Below, piece after piece: positions 14,542 to 21,994 of a DNA stretch of 32,029 nt. The notes under the pieces are model-generated. The model made no database searches, was not told where the DNA came from, and saw nothing but the letters and a program-made list of their open reading frames with translations. Source of the stretch: Flavimaricola sp. Its GTDB lineage: Bacteria > Pseudomonadota > Alphaproteobacteria > Rhodobacterales > Rhodobacteraceae. The position numbers and the translations under genes are program-made. Position 1 is the first letter of the stretch. Each line of letters begins with the position of its first letter. The DNA lies in the NCBI GenBank assembly GCA_020629175.1, contig JAHDDU010000035.1, forward strand, positions 1 to 32,029, given 5' to 3'.

Positions 14542-15890
14542 ACGTTTAGCAACAGGTGCTCCCGCTCCCACGGGCTGATGACCTGCAAAAATTCGTTGTA
14601 CTCCGCACGCTTCACGACGCTGTAGACGCGCGCAAACTCTGGGCCCAGCACCTCATGAATGGCCGTGGCGTCATCAAAGAGATCAAGGGCGGCGCCCAAG
14701 TACTGCGGGATGTCAGCATCGCTCGCATAGGCGTCGCCACGAAAGCGTTTATCGGGCCGGGTTTCATGTACCAGCCCGAGATAGCCGCAGGCTAGCGATG
14801 CAGCAATGGCGAGGTAAGGGTTGCAATCCATGCCCGCCAGCCGGTTCTCAATCCGCCGCGCTTCTGGCGGGGACACGGGGATGCGGATGCCCGTGGTGCG
14901 GTTATCACGACCCCATTCGAGATTGATCGGGGCTGCATGATCGCGCACATAGCGACGATAGCTATTCACATAGGGTGCAAACATCGCAATCACGCTCGGC
15001 ATGTGGTCTTGAAGGCCTCCGATAAAGTGAAAGAAGGCGTCCGTTTCGCCCCCTTGCGGCCCGGTAAAGATGTTGCGCCCGGCATCATCCACAACGGAAT
15101 GGTGGATATGCATGGCACTCCCGGGCTCGCCCTCAATCGGCTTGGCCATGAAGGTGGCAAAGCAATCGTGGCGCAGCGCGGCCTCTCGCAACAGACGCTT
15201 GAAGAAAAACACCTCATCGGCGAGCTTCAGCGGATCGCCGTGACGCAAGTTGATCTCTAGCTGGCCTGCACCGCCTTCCTGGGTGATGCCATCAATCTCG
15301 ATGCCTTGCACCTCGGCATACTCATAAATGTCGTCGATCACAGGGCCGTAATCATCAACCGCTGACATGGAATAGGCCTGCCGACCAGCAGCAGGGCGCC
15401 CGGTGCGGCCCATCATTGGCTCAATCGGTTTGGCTGGGTCCACGTTGCGCGCGACGAGGTAGAACTCCATCTCAGGTGCCACAATGGGCGTCCAGCCGCG
15501 ATCCTTATACATCTGCACAACACGGCGCAGAACGTTGCGCGGCGCACATTCGACGGGCGTGCCATCCTGATGGAATGCATCGTGGATGACTTGCAGCGTG
15601 CCATCAACGGCCCAAGGGGCGGCAGTCGTTGTGCTATAGTCCGGACGCAGTGTCATATCGGGTTCGGTGAACCCATCTGTGCTCGCCTCTTCGCCCCAGT
15701 CACCGGTGATCGTTTGAAAAAAGATCGAGTTTGGTAGGTGGAAAGAAGTCTGCCTGTCCCACTTGGTTGCAGGCACAGCCTTACCGCGCGCGATACCGGG
15801 GAAATCGGCAATCACACATTCCACCTCGTCCAGCCGGTTTGCCTCAAGGTAGGCGCGTGCGGCATCCGGTATTTCATTTGACCACGTCAT
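14538..15890 (-). CDS. Glutamine-synthetase-family ligase, PuuA-like
   Basis: A 450-residue GS-family ATP-dependent ligase. The N-terminal beta-grasp region is residues about 15-110 (VECVIADFPGIARGKAV). The catalytic domain shows the metal-binding APEMEFYLV, then EGGAGQLEINLRHGDPL, AMHIHHSV for nucleotide binding, and EWGRDNRTTGIRIP followed by R-R-I-E-N-R. The conserved adenylylation-site region of true nitrogen-assimilating GlnA is absent. Together with its neighbours this points to gamma-glutamylation of an amine, as PuuA does for putrescine, rather than glutamine synthesis. It overlaps the amidotransferase upstream and the membrane-anchored protein downstream by 4 nt each. Specificity (putrescine, another amine or an amino acid) is not readable. 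Confidence 0.88.
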   Translation of the reverse strand: MTWSNEIPDAARAYLEANRLDEVECVIADFPGIARGKAVPATKWDRQTSFHLPNSIFFQTITGDWGEEASTDGFTEPDMTLRPDYSTTTAAPWAVDGTLQVIHDAFHQDGTPVECAPRNVLRRVVQMYKDRGWTPIVAPEMEFYLVARNVDPAKPIEPMMGRTGRPAAGRQAYSMSAVDDYGPVIDDIYEYAEVQGIEIDGITQEGGAGQLEINLRHGDPLKLADEVFFFKRLLREAALRHDCFATFMAKPIEGEPGSAMHIHHSVVDDAGRNIFTGPQGGETDAFFHFIGGLQDHMPSVIAMFAPYVNSYRRYVRDHAAPINLEWGRDNRTTGIRIPVSPPEARRIENRLAGMDCNPYLAIAASLACGYLGLVHETRPDKRFRGDAYASDADIPQYLGAALDLFDDATAIHEVLGPEFARVYSVVKRAEYNEFLQVISPWEREHLLLNV

Positions 15891-16570
15891 GCGGGTGTAC
15901 GCTCCTTGAAAAACCGCGCGATCTGGCGGGCCAGTGTCGGGTTGTCGACCGGCGAAGACCTTGGCGCGATTGCAGTATCCAGCAAATCATCAGGCACCAC
16001 ACCGCGCCCGCGTTCGCGCACCAAGCCGTCAATGAATTCGTCCCCAAACTCGGGGTGGGCCTGAACCGTAAACGCGCGCTTGCCATAGATCAGCGCCGCA
16101 TTTTCGCAAAAGTCCGAGGTGGCGAGCCGTTCGGCGTCCGCCGGTTTTTCCACCACCTGATCCTGATGCCAAGCGTTCAGTGACAGGGTCTCGCCGTTCC
16201 AATCATAGCTCTGCCGCCCCACAGCCCAACCGCCGCGCCACTTTTCAACCCGGCCGCCCAGCGCTTGCGCGATGATCTGATGACCAAAGCAGATGCCGAC
16301 AAGGGGTCGGTCCGCGGCATAGATCGCACGGATCAGGTCTTCCAATGGAGGGATCCACGGGTGATCCTCATACGCGCCGTGCTTGGATCCCGTGATCAGC
16401 CAGCCATCGGCATCCTCGGGGCCACTCGGAAACGTGCCATTGACCACTTCCCACGCCTCAAACGAGAAGCCGTTCCCGTCTAACAGGCGCGCGAATTGCG
16501 CGGGGTATTCGCCAAAGTCCGGCGCAAGAGTGTCCGGCGCAAGGCCCGTTTGAAGTATTCCGATTTTCAT
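15887..16570 (-). CDS. Class I glutamine amidotransferase-like hydrolase, PuuD-like role
   Basis: A 227-residue class I GATase domain protein without a synthetase partner domain. The nucleophile Cys94 is in GICFGHQII, and His172 and Glu174 are in QAHPEF, so the triad is complete. In operons with a PuuA-like ligase and a PuuB-like oxidase such a hydrolase would remove glutamate from the gamma-glutamylated product, the role of PuuD. It is shaped more like GMP-synthase-type GATases than E. coli PuuD, so this is a functional analogy. It overlaps the ligase by 4 nt and lies 59 nt after the upstream permease on the same strand, so it is probably part of one long transcript. ATG at 16570. Confidence 0.88.
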   Translation of the reverse strand: MKIGILQTGLAPDTLAPDFGEYPAQFARLLDGNGFSFEAWEVVNGTFPSGPEDADGWLITGSKHGAYEDHPWIPPLEDLIRAIYAADRPLVGICFGHQIIAQALGGRVEKWRGGWAVGRQSYDWNGETLSLNAWHQDQVVEKPADAERLATSDFCENAALIYGKRAFTVQAHPEFGDEFIDGLVRERGRGVVPDDLLDTAIAPRSSPVDNPTLARQIARFFKERTPA

Positions 16571-16629
16571 GTCCGCACCGTCCTTACGCCTATTCCTACG
16601 CCCGCCGAATGAGCCTGTCGAGCGTATGC

Positions 16630-17436
16630 TTATCGGATGATCTGGGGCCGCACCCGCAACTTGCTGCGGCGTGCGTCGGGCAGGTGCCGGTTCAGCCTGC
16701 GGTTTACAAGCCCGAACAGCCCAATAACGATGAGCGTAAGAAGAATGAAATAGCCCGCCAGGATCGGGTAGGGGACAAACGGGTTAAACGTTTTGTCGGC
16801 GAAATAATTGGCGTAATAGAGCGCGTCCCCCCTTTGCTGGAAGGCAGGAAAGCCGCTGAAGAACACGAGCGTTGTGGCATGGAACAGAAAGATCGCCTCG
16901 TTCGTATAGGCGGGCCAGGCCAGCCGTAGCATCGTCGGCCAAACGACCCGCCTGAACCGTGGCCAGCCAGAGAGGCCGTAGGCATCCGCTGCTTCGACAT
17001 CGCCCTTTGGGATGGACTGCAAGGCGCCGTAGAAAATCTCGGCAGAATAGGCCGCGGTGTTGAGAAACAGGACAACCAGAGCGCCGGCCCAGGCCGCCGT
17101 CATCGCTTCGGGGGCAAGGCCCACAGTCTTGAGCTGCAAGAAAATCAGATAGGCAAGGAAGAATTGGATAAAGAGGGGTGAGCCGCGAAACACCAGAATG
17201 AACCACTCCGAAGGTTTGCGTAGCCACCTCGACCCCGCATTCTTGCCCAACGCCAAAACGGTCGCCAAACAGAACCCGAGCAAGAGGGCAAACACACCAA
17301 AATAGATGTTCCACAACATGCCTGACCCGATCAGTGTGAATTGCTGGCACAAGGTGAAATCATCCCTCGGCAACAACCGCTCACCCCAGCCAACAGACCG
17401 AAAAGCATAGGCCTGAATGGTCTCCCAGCAGGTCAT
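16630..17436 (-). CDS. Amino-acid-type ABC transporter permease (HisM/GlnP family), second permease gene
   Basis: A 268-residue inner-membrane permease of the polar-amino-acid uptake family. Hydrophobic segments lie near residues 40-62, 80-100, 112-130, 170-190 and 222-245. The cytoplasmic EAA loop that contacts the ATPase reads EAADAYGLSGWPRFRRVVWPTML. The early GSGMLWNIYFGV and FRGSPLFIQFFLAY match the family. It should form a heterodimer with the upstream permease and use the ATPase and binding proteins encoded at 19640-21913. It starts 86 nt after the first permease's stop, across a pair of hairpins, and is followed by the amidotransferase. Likely cargo is an amine or basic amino acid, judged only from the linked catabolic genes. 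Confidence 0.9.
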   Translation of the reverse strand: MTCWETIQAYAFRSVGWGERLLPRDDFTLCQQFTLIGSGMLWNIYFGVFALLLGFCLATVLALGKNAGSRWLRKPSEWFILVFRGSPLFIQFFLAYLIFLQLKTVGLAPEAMTAAWAGALVVLFLNTAAYSAEIFYGALQSIPKGDVEAADAYGLSGWPRFRRVVWPTMLRLAWPAYTNEAIFLFHATTLVFFSGFPAFQQRGDALYYANYFADKTFNPFVPYPILAGYFILLTLIVIGLFGLVNRRLNRHLPDARRSKLRVRPQIIR

Positions 17437-17473
17437 GCGCTGATCTTCTTCTGGCTAAAATTATCCCGGGGGT

Positions 17474-17520
17474 ATGGGGGCAGAGCCCCCATTTGGTCGG
17501 CGCCTGTGGCGTCGATCAAA
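17474..17520. repeat. Intercistronic tandem hairpins between the two permease genes (REP-like)
   Basis: Hairpin A: ATGGGGGC (17474-17481), loop AGA, GCCCCCAT (17485-17492), a perfect 8-bp stem. Hairpin B: TTTGGTCGGCGCC (17492-17504), loop TGT, GGCGTCGATCAAA (17508-17520), 11 of 13 pairs plus two G-T wobbles on the plus strand (A-C mismatches on the transcribed strand). The 85-bp gap thus consists largely of stem-loops. GC-rich dispersed hairpins of this look occur in alphaproteobacterial genomes; a copy count is needed. It may stabilise part of the transcript. Confidence 0.6.
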
Positions 17521-17521
17521 C

Positions 17522-18412
17522 TCATGCCGCCACCCTCTGTGCTTCGCCGCCAGTCGTCGCCTGGCCCAAGGTAAGCCGCCTCATGATGCGGTCGAGCACG
17601 ATCTCGGACACTTTGGTGAATGCGAGATAAAACACCAAAAGGGCCAGGAAATACCACAGCCGCCAATCGCCATGCGGATAGTCGGTAAAGCGCGGCTGTT
17701 TGGTGCCGCCCAACTCGCGGGCCCAATAGACGATGTCTTCCACGCCCAGCAAAAACAGCAGCGGCGTCGCCTTGATCAGAACCATCCAAAGGTTCGAAAG
17801 GCCCGGCAGCGCATAAACCCACATTTGCGGCACGATCACCCGCCAAAAGGTCTGGCGCGATGTCATGCCGTATGCCTCGGCAGTTTCAATCTGGCCTTTG
17901 GGCACCGCGCGCATGGCCCCGAACAAAACATTTGCCGAAAATGCGCCAAAGACGATGGCAAACGTCAGGATCGCGGTGGCGAAGCCGTACCATTCATGCA
18001 CGCTCTGATCTGCGGTGTTCAGGGGTAGTTTGGCCGCCGCGCAAACCACAAAGTCATTGCCCTGTCGGATCGGTTGGTCCCAATCAGGGCAGAGCCATTG
18101 GTGGCGCAGCCATTCAAACCCCTGATCAAGGGCGATGACGAAAAACAGGAAGAATGCGATGTCAGGAATGCCACGCACCCCGGAGATGTAGATCTTGCCC
18201 AGCCACCGCAACGGTGCAATCCGGCTGCGCGCGGCGGCCGCGCCGCCAAAGCCAAAGGCGAGCGCCGTCGGTGCGGTAATGGCAAGCAAAAGCAGAACCG
18301 TGCCAAAGGACGCATAAAACGCCATATGCTTGCCCGTGGTCAGGTAGCAAGCGAACCATTTGCCTGTATCAAGTACGGCAGGATCAGCGCAAAAACTAAA
18401 GATATCGAACAT
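17522..18412 (-). CDS. Amino-acid-type ABC transporter permease (HisQ/GlnP family), first permease gene
   Basis: A 296-residue permease. It opens with MFDIFSFCADPAVLDTGKWF, has a first membrane helix near residues 32-55, and the family stretch WLGKIYISGVRGIPDIAFFLFFVIAL. The EAA loop reads ETAEAYGMTSRQTFWRVIVPQMW. A roughly 45-residue hydrophilic insert (residues about 100-145, with Trp and Cys residues) lies between the second and third helices and is longer than in HisQ. The frame is open to 18709, but that would cover the divergent oxidoreductase; ATG at 18412 gives the family-like N terminus. It is the first gene of the minus-strand run that continues through the Puu-like genes. Confidence 0.88.
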   Translation of the reverse strand: MFDIFSFCADPAVLDTGKWFACYLTTGKHMAFYASFGTVLLLLAITAPTALAFGFGGAAAARSRIAPLRWLGKIYISGVRGIPDIAFFLFFVIALDQGFEWLRHQWLCPDWDQPIRQGNDFVVCAAAKLPLNTADQSVHEWYGFATAILTFAIVFGAFSANVLFGAMRAVPKGQIETAEAYGMTSRQTFWRVIVPQMWVYALPGLSNLWMVLIKATPLLFLLGVEDIVYWARELGGTKQPRFTDYPHGDWRLWYFLALLVFYLAFTKVSEIVLDRIMRRLTLGQATTGGEAQRVAA

Positions 18413-18526
18413 CCGGTGGCAGGTCTCGCGGCAGAATACGCGAACACATCGGAATTGCCAGCGCCACTTTGGGTGCTTGCCTTGCTTGCGGCTCTTCTGC
18501 ATCTCTTGGCACGGGGAGGGTGGAGC

Positions 18527-19588
18527 TTGCCACGTCACATCGTCATCATTGGGGCCGGTATCCTGGGCTCTGCGCTGGCCTACAGGTTGCAGAGCGCGGC
18601 CTGCCAGGTGACCGTGCTCGATGCCGGAGCAGGCTCCGCGACGGATGCCTCCTTTGGCTGGATCAACGCGAGTTTTTATCTCAGCGAAGATCACTTTCAT
18701 TTCCGACACGCAGGCCTGGCGGCGTATACGGATCTGGCCGCTCAGCTCACCTTGCCTCTGCGCCAGCTTGGTTGTCTCAATTGGGAATACACCGGCGCAG
18801 AGTTTGACGCCTATGAGGCGGGACTACAGGCGCTGGGCTACCCGACGGAGCGTATTGACCAAGAGCGATTTTCCCAGCTTGAGCCGCACATCGGCACACC
18901 CCCCGAACAAAGCCTCTTGTTCGCGACCGAGGCTGTGGCCGAGCCTTCGGAACTGCGCGCAGCACTTTTGGCTGCGGCGCAATCTGCGGGCGCGCGTGTG
19001 ATCCGTGGGGTTCGTGTGACGGACATTGAAAATGGCGTGCACACAACTGCCGGGTTCATCGCCGCAGATGAGGTTGTCGTGGCGGCTGGCACTGGGGCAC
19101 CGGCTTTGCTGCGAGGGCTCGACGTGTCGCTCCCAATGCTGAAGCGACCTGCCTATATCATTGAGACAGCGCCTTTGCCGCCGATGCTGGCCCATGTGCT
19201 GGCGGGGCCGCACGGCGAAGTGCGGCAAAAGCCAGACGGGCGCATGATTGCGCCCACGTCGGTTGCACATCAAGCCGATGGTCGATCCGAACTGGATCAG
19301 ACGGCGGAGGAGGCTGCCGCGGCGACACTGGCACGATTGCAGCCCATGTTTCCCGCACGTGACCTTGCTTGGACGACGGCCACTCTGGCCCATCGGCCGG
19401 TTCCAGGGGACGGTTTGCCTGTCATCGGGCGGGTTGCTCCGAATGTTTATGTGACGGTCATGCATTCGGGTCTGACGCTTGCCGCGATCACCGCCAATCT
19501 CGCGGCCGCCGAAATCCTTGATGGGCCGTCAAACACCACATCTTCAATGCTCGCGCCGTTTCGACCGGAACGGTTTGCCGGGCGTTAA
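18527..19588 (+). CDS. FAD-dependent oxidoreductase of the DAO family (second copy type)
   Basis: A 353-residue DAO-family flavoprotein. The N terminus HIVIIGAGILGSALAYRLQSAACQVTVLDAG is a complete FAD-binding fold at residues 4-34. The C-terminal part HRPVPGDGLPVIGRVAPNVYVTVMHSGLTLAA is the second flavin-contact region of glycine/D-amino-acid oxidase-like enzymes. It is 80 residues shorter than the PuuB-like oxidase in this window and clearly distinct. No ATG is positioned well; TTG at 18527 is chosen because it gives MPRHIVIIGAG and has GGGAGGG 7 nt upstream. It is the only plus-strand gene in an otherwise minus-strand block and splits the ABC transporter genes. A role in oxidising the imported amine or amino acid is plausible but unproven. 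Confidence 0.83.
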   Translation: MPRHIVIIGAGILGSALAYRLQSAACQVTVLDAGAGSATDASFGWINASFYLSEDHFHFRHAGLAAYTDLAAQLTLPLRQLGCLNWEYTGAEFDAYEAGLQALGYPTERIDQERFSQLEPHIGTPPEQSLLFATEAVAEPSELRAALLAAAQSAGARVIRGVRVTDIENGVHTTAGFIAADEVVVAAGTGAPALLRGLDVSLPMLKRPAYIIETAPLPPMLAHVLAGPHGEVRQKPDGRMIAPTSVAHQADGRSELDQTAEEAAAATLARLQPMFPARDLAWTTATLAHRPVPGDGLPVIGRVAPNVYVTVMHSGLTLAAITANLAAAEILDGPSNTTSSMLAPFRPERFAGR

Positions 19589-19594
19589 ACGCAA

Positions 19595-19619
19595 AAGGGC
19601 CGCCCAAGGGGCGGCCCTT
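19595..19619. terminator. Strong bidirectional terminator
   Basis: AAGGGCCGCCC (19595-19605) and GGGCGGCCCTT (19609-19619) form a perfect 11-bp stem with a 3-nt loop. It lies 6 nt after the oxidoreductase stop and 20 nt before the stop of the convergent binding-protein gene. On the minus strand it is followed by TTTTGCGTTT, so it should end the binding-protein transcript well; on the plus strand the T run is short. Confidence 0.85.
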
Positions 19620-19639
19620 CGCGTCTGAATGTGGGCAAA

Positions 19640-20368
19640 TTAGAACTGCTCGCCCACTTCCCATTCTGCGATCAGGGCGTTCAGCGTGCCGTCGTCCTTC
19701 ATCGACTGGATCGCTGCATTAAAGGCTTCCCGCAGCTCGCCGTCGCTTTCACGCAGACCCATGCCAACGCCGCCACCGATCAGCTCTTGCTGATCGAGCA
19801 TCACCAGATCCGCTTCACCATCAGCGATGGGGGCGAGGAAGGATTTGTCGGCCAGAACGGCATCGGCCTCACCGGCCTGAACGGCTGCGACAGTCTCTTC
19901 TGGCGTTGCAAACTCAACCAGAGTTGCGCCTGTGCCCGCGATAAACGACGCCTGGATCGTGTTGGTCTGTGCAGCGATCACTGCGGAGGACAAATCAACA
20001 CTCTCGTTACCGGCCAGCACGACATATGCGGAGGGGTCAGGCTGTGTGTAGGCCTGGGTAAAGTCGATGACTTCGTCCCGCTCGGCTGTGATCGACATGC
20101 CAGCAATGATCACATCGTAGTTGCCGGACACGAGGTTAGGGATGATGCTGTCCCACTCGTTTGTGACCCACTCGCAGGTCAGTTCGGCGCGGGCGCAGAG
20201 CTCATCACCCAGATCACGTTCAAAGCCTGCAACTTCGCCGTTGTCATCAAGGAAGTTGTATGGAGGGTAGGCGCCCTCAGTGCCCATGCGCACAACCGAA
20301 TGGCCATCCGCCAAGGCAGCGCCCGCTGTGATCGCCAAAGCGGCGGTCGTCAGGATTAGGTTCTTCAT
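19640..20368 (-). CDS. Periplasmic amino-acid-type ABC substrate-binding protein 1
   Basis: A 242-residue binding protein of the polar-amino-acid family (SBP_bac_3, HisJ/ArgT-like). The signal peptide is residues 1-20 with cleavage after ALA. The mature N terminus VVRMGTEGAYPPYNFLDDNGEVAGFERDLGDELCARAELTCEW is family-typical, with the HisJ-like disulfide pair in CARAELTC. The ligand carboxylate is normally held by the Arg of MSITAERDEVIDFT, present here. Asp/Glu residues around the pocket would suit a basic amino acid or amine, but this cannot be settled by eye. ATG at 20368 is chosen over 20419 because it starts the signal peptide and has GGGAGA upstream. It is the third gene of an ATPase-SBP2-SBP1 run. 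Confidence 0.92.
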   Translation of the reverse strand: MKNLILTTAALAITAGAALADGHSVVRMGTEGAYPPYNFLDDNGEVAGFERDLGDELCARAELTCEWVTNEWDSIIPNLVSGNYDVIIAGMSITAERDEVIDFTQAYTQPDPSAYVVLAGNESVDLSSAVIAAQTNTIQASFIAGTGATLVEFATPEETVAAVQAGEADAVLADKSFLAPIADGEADLVMLDQQELIGGGVGMGLRESDGELREAFNAAIQSMKDDGTLNALIAEWEVGEQF

Positions 20369-20384
20369 CGTAGGTCTCCCGTGT

Positions 20385-21137
20385 TTATGATTGAAGAGGT
20401 GTGTTTTGGCATTGGGCAATCATATCACCTTGGTTGTATCCAAACCAACGTTGTTGCAATTGTCCAATTGTTCCGGCCGAAGACAGCTCGGCCAAAATAG
20501 AATTAAGATCGGCCTGAAGGACATAGCTGTTCTGGGCTATGACAATAGCAGCCCCGGCCGTTTCGGTGCGCAAATCTCCGAAGGTGAAGAGCGTGTTGGC
20601 CAGATTGCCGAGCGCGCTTCGCACATAGGTCGGCGTGCCAAAGTACAGGTCGGTTTGACCATTCAGCATGGCTTGAAGCGCGGCTTCGTTCGTCTCGTAA
20701 GGTACGGCGTCGAACCCTTCGTTCAGCAAAGCAGCTTCGTGCACAGTGGCCGCTGTGACGGCGATGGTTGCACTTGGAATATCCGCGTCCGACACCATTC
20801 CAAAGAATGTGCCGCTGCCGCCATCGGCGATGTCATAGACGCAAGTGTAGTCAATGATCTCACGCCGGGCGGCTGTCACGCCTATGCCGCCGATGGCCAC
20901 ATCCACATCACCCCGCGCGACGGCGGTGAACGTGTCGCCAATGTCCATCTGAACCCATTCGCACTCATACCCCCCGCGGGCACAGATCAGGTCCATCAGG
21001 TCTTTGTCAAACCCGGCGATCGCGCCATCTGCTTCGGTCAGTATGTAAGGCGGATAATCGAGGTCGGCGCCGATGCGCAGCACTTCGGCATGCACAGGCG
21101 CGGCACCAAGGAGCAACGTGAGGAGCAGCGCCCTCAT
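20385..21137 (-). CDS. Periplasmic amino-acid-type ABC substrate-binding protein 2
   Basis: A 250-residue paralogue of the neighbouring binding protein. The signal peptide is MRALLLTLLLGAAPVHA, cleaved after residue 17. The mature start LRIGADLDYPPYILTEADGAIAGFDKDLMDLICARGGYECEWV aligns with SBP1, including the C-x7-C pair, and the ligand Arg is kept in GIGVTAARREIIDYT. Extra Cys residues occur in DYTCVYD and near the C terminus (AQCQ). Divergence from SBP1 is strong, so the two may bind different ligands for one transporter or one may act as a sensor. It overlaps the ATPase stop by 4 nt and precedes SBP1 by 16 nt. Confidence 0.9.
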   Translation of the reverse strand: MRALLLTLLLGAAPVHAEVLRIGADLDYPPYILTEADGAIAGFDKDLMDLICARGGYECEWVQMDIGDTFTAVARGDVDVAIGGIGVTAARREIIDYTCVYDIADGGSGTFFGMVSDADIPSATIAVTAATVHEAALLNEGFDAVPYETNEAALQAMLNGQTDLYFGTPTYVRSALGNLANTLFTFGDLRTETAGAAIVIAQNSYVLQADLNSILAELSSAGTIGQLQQRWFGYNQGDMIAQCQNTPLQS

Positions 21138-21913
21138 GCGCTCACCGTGGCCGACAGGAACCCGCGGAGCCGCTCGGTTTTTGGGTTCGCGAAGAGCTCG
21201 CCCGGGGCGCCTTCTTCTTCGATCTTGCCCTGATGCAAAAAGACGACGTGATCGCTGACATCATGGGCCATGCGCATGTCATGCGTCACGATCAGCATGG
21301 TCCGTCCTTCCTCGGCCAAGGCCTTGATGACGCGGACAACCTCTTGTTCCAGCTCTGGGTCGAGGGCGGAAGTAGGCTCGTCAAACAGCAACGCCTTTGG
21401 TTCCATGCAAAGCGCCCGGGCGATGGCCGCGCGTTGTTGCTGGCCGCCGGACAGTTGCGCGGGGTAGGCATCGCATTTATCGCCGATACCAACTTTGGCA
21501 AGGTACTTGCGCGCAGCATCCTCAACCTCCGCCTTGTCGCGCCCCAGAACGGTGACCGGTGCCTCCATCACGTTTTGGAGGATCGTCATATGGGCCCAGA
21601 GATTAAACTGCTGGAACACCATCGACAGGTTGGTGCGAATGCGGATCATTTGGGCGCGGTCGGCGGGCTTGCGGCCATGGCCGGCGCCCTTCCACCGCAC
21701 AGGCTCACCGTCAAAAACTACCTCACCCTGCTGGCTGTCTTCCAAGAGGTTGGCGCAGCGCAACAGCGTAGATTTGCCAGAACCCGATGAGCCGATGAGG
21801 GATACGACGTGCCCCGCAGGCGCAGAGATATCAACGCCCTTGAGCACCTCCAAATCGCCATAGGCCTTGTGAAGGTTGTGGATTTCGATGACTGGCGCGG
21901 CAGCAGTTGTCAC
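21134..21913 (-). CDS. Amino-acid-type ABC transporter ATP-binding protein (HisP/GlnQ family)
   Basis: A 259-residue ABC ATPase. Walker A is GSSGSGKST (residues 41-49), the Q-loop is MVFQQFNLWAHMT, the signature is LSGGQQQRAAIARAL (154-168), Walker B is ALLFDEP (174-180), and the switch His is in VTHDM. The extended loop around residues 70-90 is typical of HisP-type ATPases. It should power the two permeases at 16630-18412, although the permease and ATPase genes are now separated by a plus-strand oxidoreductase gene. The start is GTG at 21913 with AAAGG 10 nt upstream. Its stop overlaps the SBP2 start (ATGA). Confidence 0.94.
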   Translation of the reverse strand: MTTAAAPVIEIHNLHKAYGDLEVLKGVDISAPAGHVVSLIGSSGSGKSTLLRCANLLEDSQQGEVVFDGEPVRWKGAGHGRKPADRAQMIRIRTNLSMVFQQFNLWAHMTILQNVMEAPVTVLGRDKAEVEDAARKYLAKVGIGDKCDAYPAQLSGGQQQRAAIARALCMEPKALLFDEPTSALDPELEQEVVRVIKALAEEGRTMLIVTHDMRMAHDVSDHVVFLHQGKIEEEGAPGELFANPKTERLRGFLSATVSA

Positions 21914-21994
21914 GGTGAGTTTACCTTTATAGCGCCGCGCAGTAGGGCGTATTTTGGGTGTGATTGCAACGGCTTTGCATCGTGTTTTGCCGGG

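Noticed and set aside
18074-18526. N-terminal extension of the plus-strand oxidoreductase from 18074
   Set aside because: It lies antisense to the permease; the FAD-binding strand begins right after TTG 18527, which has a ribosome site.
18413-18709. N-terminal extension of the first permease to 18709
   Set aside because: It overlaps the divergent FAD oxidoreductase and has no permease character; ATG at 18412 gives the usual N terminus.
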